From the NCBI RefSeq assembly GCF_009756665.1, contig NZ_CP037953.1:868001-932000 (forward strand): 64,000 bases of DNA, written 5' to 3'. Under the pieces are notes generated by a model. It was not told the origin of the DNA, did not search any database, and saw only the letters and a program-made list of their open reading frames with translations. A program made the position numbers and the translations under genes. Source of the stretch: Permianibacter aggregans. Lineage in GTDB: Bacteria; Pseudomonadota; Gammaproteobacteria; Enterobacterales; Permianibacteraceae. Positions 9,028-16,915 of the stretch are shown piece by piece; positions within the stretch are counted from its first letter, which is position 1; each line of letters opens with the position of its first letter.

Positions 9028-9450
9028 ATGCCCCTTCGCCAACTACTGCTGCTGACTTTGCTCATCTGCAGTTCATCGCTTTATGCCGAAGCACCGCATC
9101 CGGTGGTGCAGTCCTTTATCAATGCTTACAACGAACGCAACCTGACAGAAATGCTGCGCCATTGCGATGATCAGATTCGTTGGATGTGGGTGGAGCAGGA
9201 CAAACTCAGCAGCGAAACCTCAGGGACAAACGCACTGGCTGAAGCCATGCAAACGCATTTCGCTGGTAGCCATCAAACGCGCTCGGCGGTGCTGAGCTGG
9301 CAGCAAAGCGGTGAATTTATCAGCGTCATCGAACAAGCCAGCTGGCCACACCAAGATCAAATCCGCCAGCAATGCAGTCTGGCGATTTACCAGTTACGCG
9401 AACAGAAAATTCTCAACGTCTGGTATTTCCCATCACATGCCTGCGATTAA
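9028..9450 (+). CDS. Secreted SnoaL/NTF2-like protein
   Basis: 140 residues from the ATG at 9028, chosen because it opens a signal peptide (MPLRQLLLLTLLICSSSLYAEA). The mature sequence HPVVQSFINAYNERNLTEMLRHCDDQIRWMWVE...LAEAMQTHFAG has the helix-then-strand layout of SnoaL-like/NTF2-fold proteins, in which an Asn/Asp-rich turn (NERNLTEM) follows the first helix. Two cysteines near each end of the domain (HCDDQ, QQCSL) and a C-terminal Cys-Asp may form disulfides in the periplasm. Function unknown. Confidence 0.62.
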   Translation: MPLRQLLLLTLLICSSSLYAEAPHPVVQSFINAYNERNLTEMLRHCDDQIRWMWVEQDKLSSETSGTNALAEAMQTHFAGSHQTRSAVLSWQQSGEFISVIEQASWPHQDQIRQQCSLAIYQLREQKILNVWYFPSHACD

Positions 9451-9461
9451 TTAGCGGCGAT

Positions 9462-9489
9462 AAAAAACCGGCCTGCTGGCCGGTTTTTT
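9462..9489. terminator. Bidirectional rho-independent terminator
   Basis: AAAAAACCGGCC, a short loop, then GGCCGGTTTTTT. The A-run and T-run on both sides allow termination in both directions, fitting its place between the convergent SnoaL-like and DUF819 genes. Confidence 0.92.
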
Positions 9490-9504
9490 GTTTAACACAG
9501 CAGT

Positions 9505-10755
9505 TTATCCACCCGCTGCCAGGCGCATCATTTCGGCGCATACATAGGCACCATAGGTACCGAGCACATAACCAAACACGGCCATCAATACGCCAACCGA
9601 GGCCAGCGACGGGTGGAACGCCGCAGCAACCACGGGCGCCGACGCGGCACCACCGATATTGGCCTGGCTGCCAACACAGATAAAGAATGTTGGCGCCCGA
9701 ATCAGTTTGGCAACCGTCAGCAGCAAAATCGCGTGCACAGCAATCCAGATCATACCGAGGAAGAACAACTGCCAGTGCTTGATCACCGCCGTGATGTCCA
9801 TATGCATGCCGACCGTGGCAATCAACACATACAAAAATGCGCTGCCGACTTTTGAGGCGCCGGCACCTTCGAGGTTTTTCGCTTTGGTGAACGACAGCAA
9901 CACGCCACCGGCCGTAGCGTAAACCACCAGCCACAGGAACGTGCTATCGAGACTCCAGGCTTTCAGCTCCGGGAAATTGCTACCGAAAAAGCTGGCGGTG
10001 TGTCCGCCCAGCCAATGTGACAAGCTGGTGATACCCATGGCCAGCGCAAACATCACCATCAGATCGGCCAGCGTCGTGTCGCGGTGATGTTCTTTCTCGA
10101 ACTTCTCGACGGTCTGACGCAGCTCAACAATCGAACTGTTATCAGCTTTTAACCACGCATCCATTTTCTCGGCGCGATTGATAAACAAAAACAGAATACC
10201 GACCCAGATATTGGCGACAACGATATCGACGGTGACCATGATCGAAAACAGATCGCCCGGCACGGCATAGGTTTCTTTCATCGCGGCCTGGTTGGCGGCA
10301 CCACCAATCCAGCTACCGGCAACGGTACTCATGCCTCGCCACAATTCCTGACCGGCTTCGGTAAAACCGTGCTCCGGCATGACCGCGGTGAACGCCAGCA
10401 TCGCCAGCGGACCACCGATAATGATGCCGGCGGTCGCCGTCAAAAACATGATCAGCGCTTTTGGCCCTAGCGCCAGCAAGCGCTGCAAATCAACACTCAG
10501 GGTCAACAACACCAGCGAGCATGGCAGCAGATAATCCTTGGCCATTTTGTACAAGCCGGACGCATTGCCATCAATGATCTGAAAGGTATTGAGCAAACTG
10601 GGCAGGAAATAGCACATAAACAGGGCGGGTACCCATTTATAGAATTTCTGCCAGAGCGGGTGCGAACTCTTCGAAGTGTAGAACACAAAGCCAAGCGTCA
10701 CGGCCAACAAGCCCATGACGACGCGGTCGTCGGAAAACATCACTGCACTATTCAT
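9505..10755 (-). CDS. DUF819 family integral membrane protein
   Basis: 416 residues from the ATG at 10755. The protein is almost entirely hydrophobic, with roughly ten membrane spans and one longer cytoplasmic segment around residues 190-230 (NRAEKMDAWLKADNSS, EKFEKEHHRD). Segments such as AGSWIGGAANQAAMKE and CVGSQANIGGAASAPVVAA are duplicated glycine-rich re-entrant motifs characteristic of DUF819 (YjcL-like) proteins, which resemble sodium/solute or anion transporters. Substrate unknown. It is preceded by the Mpo1-like gene on the same strand with a 95-base gap. Confidence 0.85.
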   Translation of the reverse strand: MNSAVMFSDDRVVMGLLAVTLGFVFYTSKSSHPLWQKFYKWVPALFMCYFLPSLLNTFQIIDGNASGLYKMAKDYLLPCSLVLLTLSVDLQRLLALGPKALIMFLTATAGIIIGGPLAMLAFTAVMPEHGFTEAGQELWRGMSTVAGSWIGGAANQAAMKETYAVPGDLFSIMVTVDIVVANIWVGILFLFINRAEKMDAWLKADNSSIVELRQTVEKFEKEHHRDTTLADLMVMFALAMGITSLSHWLGGHTASFFGSNFPELKAWSLDSTFLWLVVYATAGGVLLSFTKAKNLEGAGASKVGSAFLYVLIATVGMHMDITAVIKHWQLFFLGMIWIAVHAILLLTVAKLIRAPTFFICVGSQANIGGAASAPVVAAAFHPSLASVGVLMAVFGYVLGTYGAYVCAEMMRLAAGG

Positions 10756-10850
10756 TGTCTGATCCGATTGGGGGAATATTGGAATGTTGATCAGGCGTCT
10801 CAAAAAAATGGCGCGTCAAACGCGCCACTCATTTCAAAATCGGCGAAACC

Positions 10851-11315
10851 TTACAGGGAAACGCCAACCTTGCGCAACAAAAACCCAAACACCCAGGCCG
10901 GGCCGATCATCAGGAATTGCAGATCTTTCAAGAATGAAGGCTTCTTACCTTCGATATGGTGGCCAATAAACTGGGCGATCCAGGCCAACACAAACAGTGC
11001 CGCGGCGATTTGCCACAGAGGAAAAGCCGCATGCAAATCGAGCCAGTGCGACAACCATAGGCAGCCAAAGGAGAACGCCGCCATCAACACACCGAGCGCC
11101 AGATTCAGACGTAGGTAATAGATCGCGACCAACACCATGACGAAAGCCGACCAATTGATGAACAGTGATTTCTCGGCAAACGGCATCGGAATCGCGTACA
11201 AAAAGGCGGCAACGGTGAAATAAATCACCGGCACACAAAACCAGTGAATCAATTTATTGGTAGGGTTTTGGTGACTGGCACCGTATTCGTCGAGCCATTG
11301 ACCAGCAGTTTTCAT
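10851..11315 (-). CDS. Mpo1-like (DUF962) membrane protein
   Basis: 154 residues. The N-terminal YGASHQNPTNKLIHWFCVP and the C-terminal AQFIGHHIEGKKPSFLKDLQ contain the conserved histidines of the DUF962/Mpo1 family. Yeast Mpo1 is an Fe(II)-dependent dioxygenase that degrades 2-hydroxy fatty acids; the conserved His ligands are all present here, so a similar activity is plausible but unproven. Four hydrophobic helices predict an inner-membrane protein. The start at 11315 (MKTAGQWLDEYG) is favoured over an ATG three codons upstream by family alignment from memory. Confidence 0.85.
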   Translation of the reverse strand: MKTAGQWLDEYGASHQNPTNKLIHWFCVPVIYFTVAAFLYAIPMPFAEKSLFINWSAFVMVLVAIYYLRLNLALGVLMAAFSFGCLWLSHWLDLHAAFPLWQIAAALFVLAWIAQFIGHHIEGKKPSFLKDLQFLMIGPAWVFGFLLRKVGVSL

Positions 11316-11514
11316 CGATAACACTCCAGAAACAAAACCGAGTCATCAGACCACACAGTAGCATTTTGCGGCGGCGTCCGTCACCGATACAGCAGCATCG
11401 ATGATGCGGCATCGCAACATAAATGGCGCAAGAATCTGAGCTCGCATTCATTCCGGCAAACTTTTTTCCAATCGCCTGCGACAATAGCTACAGAACCCAA
11501 ACGGTGAACAACAA

Positions 11515-12069
11515 ATGTGGTTACTGGACGATGACAAGCAGCTGATCAGCCGCGCCCTGTCCGGCTCTGAACGAGCCTGGGTGAAGCTGGTGCGGCGATA
11601 CGAAAGCCGGGTCTACAACCTGGCTTACCGGATGACCGGCAGTCAGCAGGACGCGCTGGATTTGATGCAGGAGTCATTTCTGGCGGCTTTCCGCAATCTG
11701 CCGAACTACCGCCACGATGGCCCGTTTCCAGCCTGGCTGCTGCGCATCACCAGCCATCGTTCGGTCGATTTTTTGCGCCGGCGACGCGGCAATCCGCTGC
11801 ACCGGGCCGAAGACGTGCAAGACCACGAACCGGCATCCGGTTCGCTGGAAAGCGATGCCGAGCATCATCAATTGCGCCGGCAATTATTAACGGTGTTGCA
11901 ACGGCTACCGTTTGAGCAGCGTCAGGTTGTTGAACTGAAATTTTTTCAGGGTCTGACGTTTGAAGACATTGCCGGCCAAATCGGTATTCCGGCCAACACG
12001 GCCAAAACCCGCTTGTATGCCGCCCTGAAAACGATGCGCGGCCACAAGGAGCTTTACCATGCACTGTGA
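11515..12069 (+). CDS. ECF RNA polymerase sigma factor (sigma-70 family, RpoE-like)
   Basis: 184 residues. Region 2 is seen as VRRYESRVYNLAYRMTGS...DALDLMQESFLAAFRNL (about residues 25-62) and region 4 as LPFEQRQVVELKFFQG followed by the helix-turn-helix LTFEDIAGQIGIPANTAKTR. No region 3, as expected of ECF factors. It heads a three-gene operon: the anti-sigma gene starts 11 bases before its stop. Sigma factors of this class are held inactive by their partner and released by an envelope signal; autoregulation is common in the group but no promoter match could be assigned here. Confidence 0.92.
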   Translation: MWLLDDDKQLISRALSGSERAWVKLVRRYESRVYNLAYRMTGSQQDALDLMQESFLAAFRNLPNYRHDGPFPAWLLRITSHRSVDFLRRRRGNPLHRAEDVQDHEPASGSLESDAEHHQLRRQLLTVLQRLPFEQRQVVELKFFQGLTFEDIAGQIGIPANTAKTRLYAALKTMRGHKELYHAL

Positions 12070-12733
12070 TCAAATCGGTTTGCTATTGAGTGAATTTGTC
12101 GACGACCGTTTGCCGCCAGCGCAACGGGCCGAAGTGGTCGAACATCTGCGGCAGTGCCCGCACTGCCAGCAGGATGTCGAGCACTTGCAGGCACTGGCCG
12201 ACATGACCGAACACTGGGTCGATGCGCCCGTGCCGAACTGGCAGCCGGTGTCACCGTTCTCGACGGCGCCGACGAAAAAGCCATGGATGTCCTGGCTGTC
12301 GTTGGCGTTCTCGGTGTCGGCGTTCGCGCTGGTATTCAGCCAGGCCAATTTACAGATGAACGACCAAGGTTTTCATTTGAGTTTCGGCCAGCCGGCAACA
12401 CCAGCGCTTGATGTCGCGGCGCTGGAAAAACGCCTGGACCTGTTCGAACAACAACAGCAAATCAATGTCAGCAACCAACTGACCGCCTGGGAAATTACCC
12501 AGCAGGAATCGAATCAGAAAGTGCTGACGACGATGCTCGCTTACAGCCGCGAACAACAGCGTCGCGATCTCGCCCAGTTTGTTGACTACTGGGAAACCGT
12601 TCGCGCTGAAGATCAAGTGCAACAAGGCCAGGTATTCAACCGGCTTATCGATACCCAACAGCAAAGTCGCTCCGAGCTGCGCGCGCTCAAGGCGGCGGTG
12701 CTAACCACCACCACTCCATCGGAGGATTTATGA
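12059..12733 (+). CDS. Zinc-finger anti-sigma factor with one membrane span
   Basis: 224 residues. The N-terminal domain has the ZAS signature His29-x3-Cys33-x2-Cys36 (EHLRQCPHCQQDV), known to bind zinc and clamp ECF sigma factors. A hydrophobic segment, MSWLSLAFSVSAFALVFSQA (near residues 77-96), anchors it in the inner membrane. The C-terminal periplasmic part is glutamine-rich and probably coiled coil. It overlaps the sigma gene by 11 bases and the next gene by the four bases ATGA, so all three are likely made together. Confidence 0.88.
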   Translation: MHCDQIGLLLSEFVDDRLPPAQRAEVVEHLRQCPHCQQDVEHLQALADMTEHWVDAPVPNWQPVSPFSTAPTKKPWMSWLSLAFSVSAFALVFSQANLQMNDQGFHLSFGQPATPALDVAALEKRLDLFEQQQQINVSNQLTAWEITQQESNQKVLTTMLAYSREQQRRDLAQFVDYWETVRAEDQVQQGQVFNRLIDTQQQSRSELRALKAAVLTTTTPSEDL

Positions 12734-13629
12734 AAACCACTCTCACTGCCACCGTGTTGTCTGCAGCACTGCTGTCGGCCGCAGCGCAGAGCGCCAGCGC
12801 GCCGGATTATCAGGCTGTGCAGAAAGATATGGCGATTCTGCAAAACATCTTGACTACGGCCAGCCAGCCGGAAAGCAAGGATAAGCGTCGTTGGATGCAT
12901 CGCGATATGGATATTCGCAGCGTTTACCTGGCCAATCAGGGCATGGTATTCACCATTGAATTGCCTGGCGCTCACTGGGGCTCGTACTTGATTGCACCGA
13001 TGGCACCGTTGCCACCTATGCCCTCATCCTTTTCTTTCCAGTTTGACGGTGAAGATCATGAAGTACCGATGCCGGATGCCGAGGAATTGGAAGAAACCGT
13101 AGCCGAAGCGATGGAGGCAGCCGCTGAAGTGGCGCACGAATTCGGTTATCAGAGCCGTGGCGATGAAAAGTGGCGAGCTGAGCTAAGCGAAGTGCGTGAA
13201 GCCTTGCGTAAATCCGCCAAGGATTACCGGGAATATCAGCGTAGATTCGCGGAAGGCAATCGCAATAAAGTCTCGGAGAAAGAAAAGCAAAAGCTGCAAG
13301 AACAGTTGAATCAAGCCAAGACGACATTTGAACAATCGCGCAAGGCTTATCATGAAAAGGCCGAAAAAATGCGCGCCGAGTCCGCCAAGCAGTGGCAAGA
13401 AAAGATCACGGAAATGGAATCAACACTGCTCAATGCGCTCTGTGCCTATGCCAGCTCCACTCGTCGCCTGAGCAACAATGAAAACGTCAGCCTGATTCTG
13501 CAGAATGCCGGCCAGGGTGAAAACAAACACCGAGTCTGGGTAGTCAGCAAATCGCTGCTGGATCAATGCGTCAGCAAAATTCAGGACAATGGGTTTCTGC
13601 GCAAGTCAGCCATCAGCTACGAAAGCTAA
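12730..13629 (+). CDS. Secreted coiled-coil protein of the ECF sigma operon
   Basis: 299 residues with a signal peptide (MKTTLTATVLSAALLSAAAQSASA). Residues about 145-230 are a long charged, heptad-patterned helix (SEKEKQKLQEQLNQAKTTF, YHEKAEKMRAESAKQWQEK) predicted to form a coiled coil. Before it lies a short proline- and methionine-rich stretch (APMAPLPPMPSSF). The C-terminal part has two cysteines (ALCAYASS, LLDQCVSK). Its ATG overlaps the anti-sigma stop. I do not recognise the family; the link to the anti-sigma gene suggests a periplasmic role in sensing or in the stress response. Confidence 0.75.
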   Translation: MKTTLTATVLSAALLSAAAQSASAPDYQAVQKDMAILQNILTTASQPESKDKRRWMHRDMDIRSVYLANQGMVFTIELPGAHWGSYLIAPMAPLPPMPSSFSFQFDGEDHEVPMPDAEELEETVAEAMEAAAEVAHEFGYQSRGDEKWRAELSEVREALRKSAKDYREYQRRFAEGNRNKVSEKEKQKLQEQLNQAKTTFEQSRKAYHEKAEKMRAESAKQWQEKITEMESTLLNALCAYASSTRRLSNNENVSLILQNAGQGENKHRVWVVSKSLLDQCVSKIQDNGFLRKSAISYES

Positions 13630-13650
13630 GCGGCGAATACGTTCTCTCTT

Positions 13651-13688
13651 GCCGGCATCGGATACCTGCCTTTCGATGCCGGTTTTTT
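13651..13688 (+). terminator. Rho-independent terminator of the sigma operon
   Basis: CCGGCATCG pairs with CGATGCCGG around a 13-base loop and is followed by TTTTTT. It lies 22 bases after the stop of the coiled-coil gene. Confidence 0.88.
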
Positions 13689-13810
13689 ATTTGAATGTCA
13701 TTTTGTCGGCGTAGGCAAGCATTTTTGTTCTTGGAAAATTCCAGGGTTTTGTGCGAATGAATTTGATGGTATGGACTCCTCCCATCCACGGCATCGAAGT
13801 GCCAGACTGA

Positions 13811-13825
13811 GATTGACGAGTCATG
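13811..13825 (+). other. Copy-specific hairpin loop in the IS110 5' region (copy 1)
   Basis: The loop GATTGACGAGTCATG is closed by the stem GACTGA (13805-13810) / TCAGTC (13826-13831). Stem and flanks are identical in copy 2, where the loop is AGTTGAAGTAACGTT: equal length but 8 of 15 bases differ. It lies 27 bases before the transposase ATG. Confidence 0.6.
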
Positions 13826-13851
13826 TCAGTCACAGAAGGAAGGAGTCCGTT

Positions 13852-14871
13852 ATGAATATTAAGCGCATCGGAATCGACCTGGCAAAGCAGGTTTTCCAAC
13901 TTCATGCGGTCAATGACCACGACAAACCAGTGATGAACAAACGCCTCAGCCGTCAACAGATGCTGCCGTTCTTCGCCAAGCTGGCCCCGACGCTGATTGG
14001 CATGGAAGCCTGTGCGGGTGCGCATTACTGGGCACGCCGGCTGACGAGCCTGGGCCATGTGGTCAAGCTGATGCCGCCGCAGTTCGTCAAACCCTATGTC
14101 AAATCCAATAAGAACGATGCCAATGACGCCGAAGCGATTTGTGAAGCGCTGTCACGACCGACGATGCGCTTTGTCACGGTCAAGCCACCGGAGCAACTGG
14201 CACTGCAAGCCTTACATCGGGTGCGTCAACGAGTAACCCGTGCCCGCACCGCGCTCATCAATGAAACCAAAGGGTTATTGGCTGAGCACGGCATTGTCAT
14301 CTCGACGCATGGCGCCACGGCATTGTGTCGTCAGTTGCCGGCGATTATCGACGAACCGCGCAATGAGCTGTGTCCGTTGATGCGGCAACTGTTGCGTCAG
14401 CTTTATGACGAGCTGACGTTCATGAGTGCACAACTCGATGCCCTGACCAAGCAGGTGCTGGCTTGCGTGAAAAACGATGAACGCATTCAGCGACTGCTGG
14501 CCATCGAAGGCATTGGCCCCATCAATGCTTCGGCATTAGTTGCGCAAGTGGGTGATGCCAAACAATTTCGCAGCGGGCGACAATTTGCCGCGTATTTGGG
14601 CTTGGTGCCAACGCAACATTCGAGCGGAGGCAAAGAGCGTCTGGGACGTATCAGCAAGCGCGGAAATCCATTACTGCGAACCTTGCTGATTCACGGCGCC
14701 CGAGCGGCGGTAAATGCCAGCCGAAAAAAACACGATGCACGCAGCCTGAACATCCAGGCATTGGAGGCAAGACGCGATACCAATGTCACCACCGTCGCCG
14801 TGGCCAACAAAAACGCGCGCATCATCTGGGCGTTGTTGAGCAAAGGCCAGTGTTATCGGAAGAGCAATTAA
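13852..14871 (+). CDS. IS110-family transposase (DEDD recombinase), copy 1
   Basis: 339 residues, identical to the copy-2 protein. The N-terminal RuvC-like DEDD domain has Asp9 (GIDLAK), Glu52 (GMEACAGAHYW), Asp89 and Asp92 (KNDANDAEAICEAL). The C-terminal Tnp domain contains LLAIEGIGPINASALVAQVGDA and the serine-glycine motif TQHSSGGKERLGRISKRGN that supplies the nucleophile serine in this class. The start at 13852 is preceded by AAGGAG at 13839-13844; that site is embedded in a partial repeat of the terminal sequence (GGAGTCC). Enzymes of this family use a guide RNA from the element's own non-coding DNA. Confidence 0.96.
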   Translation: MNIKRIGIDLAKQVFQLHAVNDHDKPVMNKRLSRQQMLPFFAKLAPTLIGMEACAGAHYWARRLTSLGHVVKLMPPQFVKPYVKSNKNDANDAEAICEALSRPTMRFVTVKPPEQLALQALHRVRQRVTRARTALINETKGLLAEHGIVISTHGATALCRQLPAIIDEPRNELCPLMRQLLRQLYDELTFMSAQLDALTKQVLACVKNDERIQRLLAIEGIGPINASALVAQVGDAKQFRSGRQFAAYLGLVPTQHSSGGKERLGRISKRGNPLLRTLLIHGARAAVNASRKKHDARSLNIQALEARRDTNVTTVAVANKNARIIWALLSKGQCYRKSN

Positions 14872-15108
14872 GCGATAGGAGTTAACCCACCAGAGATTGC
14901 CAAGTCATCGAGAATGGCACAACGGTAAGACCGGCACACCATGATGCCGCTAGGTGCGACGGCCTCCTGAACAGGAAAGGCCGCGAATTCGATAGGCACG
15001 GTGTGAGCGAAAACCATTATGGCCAGAGCGATTGATACGCTCACCAACAGGTCGGATATACGTTTGCAGTCTCATTCCTTTGTCGCTTTCGACGATGGCT
15101 TGCAATAG
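14872..15108 (+). ncRNA. Candidate bridge/seek RNA region of IS110 copy 1
   Basis: This 237-base non-coding tail is conserved between the copies except for C/T at 15044. In IS1111-type elements the guide RNA is encoded downstream of the recombinase. Visible structure includes the imperfect hairpin GGCCTCCTGAACAGGAAAGGCC... core at 14961-14982. Just before it, TAGGTGCG (14951-14958) is the exact complement of the right junction CGCACCTA (15125-15132), as a target-recognising guide would be. ATATACG occurs both here (15056-15062 region) and at the right terminus. RNA ends are not defined. Confidence 0.5.
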
Positions 15109-15198
15109 GGGAGGAGTCCATATACGCACCTACCAGGATCGCTTTCCATATGAGCATCTGTCGCCGCAATGACCAGAGCGCCTGCCGCGCAACGATGA

Positions 15199-16845
15199 CT
15201 ACTCGTTTGTTGGCATCGGCGGCAACGCCGTCTCTCCCGGAAAATACTGCAGGCCGTCCGGCGCATAACGAATCGTGCCGGGCCCACATTGGCGCGTGAA
15301 CTTCATCGTTTTGTCGGCAATATTGATTTCCACGCCGGGAAAAATCTGGCGGGTGACCACTACAACGCATTGCTTTATTTGCGCCTGCCATTGATCCATT
15401 TGTTGTTTGCGTTGCTGTTCCAATTCCGCCATTTGCGTCATGCCGTCTTGGTAGGTGGCAAGAATGCGGCTGCGTAATTCCGCATTGGCTTTGACTTGCG
15501 GTTTATCGAGCGTGGCTTTCAATGCCCGCATCGATTCCAGCTTTTCCGTCACCTCGACATCCAAGTGCGCGATGACTTGCTTGGCCTCCATCGCATCGCG
15601 ATTGATGAAAACCTGCGTACGCACTTCATTCTCGTCACCAAGATAATCCGTTTTCAGCCAGGCTTTCGCGTGCGCTTCGCCGCCAACCAGCTTGCCGCGC
15701 CCGGCCCCGTCCGGCCCAACCCGAATCGCGCCTTTGCTTTCGCTATAGCAATGCAGCAGAAACTTTTCGGCGATTAAGTTGATGCCGGTGTGCAAGCGCG
15801 AGAATTGCGCGAACTGAGTCCACAGATTGGCATCGGTACTGGCTTTGGTTTTCAATTCATCGAGATTGCCGGCCAAGCCACCGGAAAGACCTTTGCCAAT
15901 GACCATATCTCCGGCGCTGAATACCCGACCGGAATCGACAAAACCACCGATAAACAACGTGCCCTGCGCTTCCACTTCCATATTGCGGGCCACGTCTTTT
16001 TGCACCTGGATATTGCCCTCGAAGCGGATATTGCCCGTCGATAGATCCACTTCCTTGACGGTATAGACATCGTCCACCGCCATGCCGCGCAGCTTGCCAA
16101 TTGGCAAACCGGCACGCGCCGAATACAGCGTGTCCGGCTCGCTTTCACGCACGACACTGCCGGCGTAATTCATGAAGGGCAGTTCCTTGCCCGCGGCCGG
16201 TTCAATGATTTCGCCCAAGACGTTTTTTCCGGGCACGCCAGAAGTCGCCGGCTCGCGACGCATGATGGGTACATTGGCCTCTACACTCGGTAAGTCACCA
16301 AACTCATGGAAATCGACCTTGCCGCGTTCATCGTCGCGCGGCCGCAGAATCCGGTCGGCCAGCGTCGATACCAGCGCCGTGAACTGGCTGTCGCGGCCGT
16401 GCTCTGGCTCCAATCCTTCAGCGACAATGCCGGAGGCGGAATGGCCCGGCGGCATTGCCAGCACCTTCTGAATCAGCTCATTGACGGCACTGGATTTGAT
16501 GCCAAAGTTAACGCCAGCACTGCGCAAACTGGACGCGACCAGGTCAACGGAAATCGGGTAACCGCCTTGGGCGTTGGTCAGCTCCAGCGAGGCCGACATT
16601 TTGTCCTTGCTGATCAGCACCTGCACCTGGGCGTTACGGCGCTCACCTATCGTTTGCCATTCGGGATCTTTCGGCCACTTGGTCAACGCCTGTTGAATCG
16701 CCGCTTCATCGACGTAGCAGCCGTCATAGCCATTGAGTTTCAGCGCTGCCAGCACTTCCTGGCGATTCGGTTTGGCAGCAAAACCCCCGGCCAATATTTG
16801 CACCGCGGTTTGCTCGGGAAAATAACGTAATTCCACTTCGGCCAT
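15199..16845 (-). CDS. FapA family (DUF342) protein
   Basis: 548 residues from the ATG at 16845 (a GTG codon precedes it). The central part reads like the DUF342 fold: PIMRREPATSGVPGKNVLGEII, YSARAGLPIGKLRGMAVDDVYTVKEVDLSTGNIRFEGNI split over residues 200-270, then right-handed-helix-like repeats (VEAQGTLFIGGFVDSGRVFSAG). A coiled-coil stretch of about 80 residues follows (KLESMRALKATLDKPQ...MTQMAELEQQRKQQMDQ). DUF342/FapA proteins are found beside chemotaxis and signalling genes, but their function is not established. No such neighbour is present here; it stands alone between the IS and a SYLF lipoprotein. Confidence 0.85.
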   Translation of the reverse strand: MAEVELRYFPEQTAVQILAGGFAAKPNRQEVLAALKLNGYDGCYVDEAAIQQALTKWPKDPEWQTIGERRNAQVQVLISKDKMSASLELTNAQGGYPISVDLVASSLRSAGVNFGIKSSAVNELIQKVLAMPPGHSASGIVAEGLEPEHGRDSQFTALVSTLADRILRPRDDERGKVDFHEFGDLPSVEANVPIMRREPATSGVPGKNVLGEIIEPAAGKELPFMNYAGSVVRESEPDTLYSARAGLPIGKLRGMAVDDVYTVKEVDLSTGNIRFEGNIQVQKDVARNMEVEAQGTLFIGGFVDSGRVFSAGDMVIGKGLSGGLAGNLDELKTKASTDANLWTQFAQFSRLHTGINLIAEKFLLHCYSESKGAIRVGPDGAGRGKLVGGEAHAKAWLKTDYLGDENEVRTQVFINRDAMEAKQVIAHLDVEVTEKLESMRALKATLDKPQVKANAELRSRILATYQDGMTQMAELEQQRKQQMDQWQAQIKQCVVVVTRQIFPGVEINIADKTMKFTRQCGPGTIRYAPDGLQYFPGETALPPMPTNE

Positions 16846-16915
16846 CACAGCAGTCCGATAAGTGTGATACCAATGAAGTATCGATCACGATGGCCGGGAT
16901 GTCACGTGTTCGGGC

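Larger units (their letters stand above)
13754..15126 (+). mobile_element. IS110-family insertion sequence, IS1111-like, copy 1
   Basis: This is the maximum block shared with copy 2 at 36005-37377 (1373 bp in each). Near the ends lie 14-bp subterminal inverted repeats, TATGGACTCCTCCC at 13770-13783 and its complement at 15109-15122. Subterminal repeats, a DEDD recombinase and a roughly 250-bp non-coding tail after the gene are marks of the IS1111 subgroup. No target duplication longer than a possible CG is seen. The copies differ at one base (15044 C, copy 2 T) and in a 15-nt loop at 13811-13825. The exact outer ends cannot be fixed from two copies. Confidence 0.9.

Noticed and set aside
13690-13753. 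Degenerate copy of the 70-bp repeat before IS copy 1
   Set aside because: GTCATTTTGTCGGCGTAGGC matches one arm only weakly and has no partner arm.
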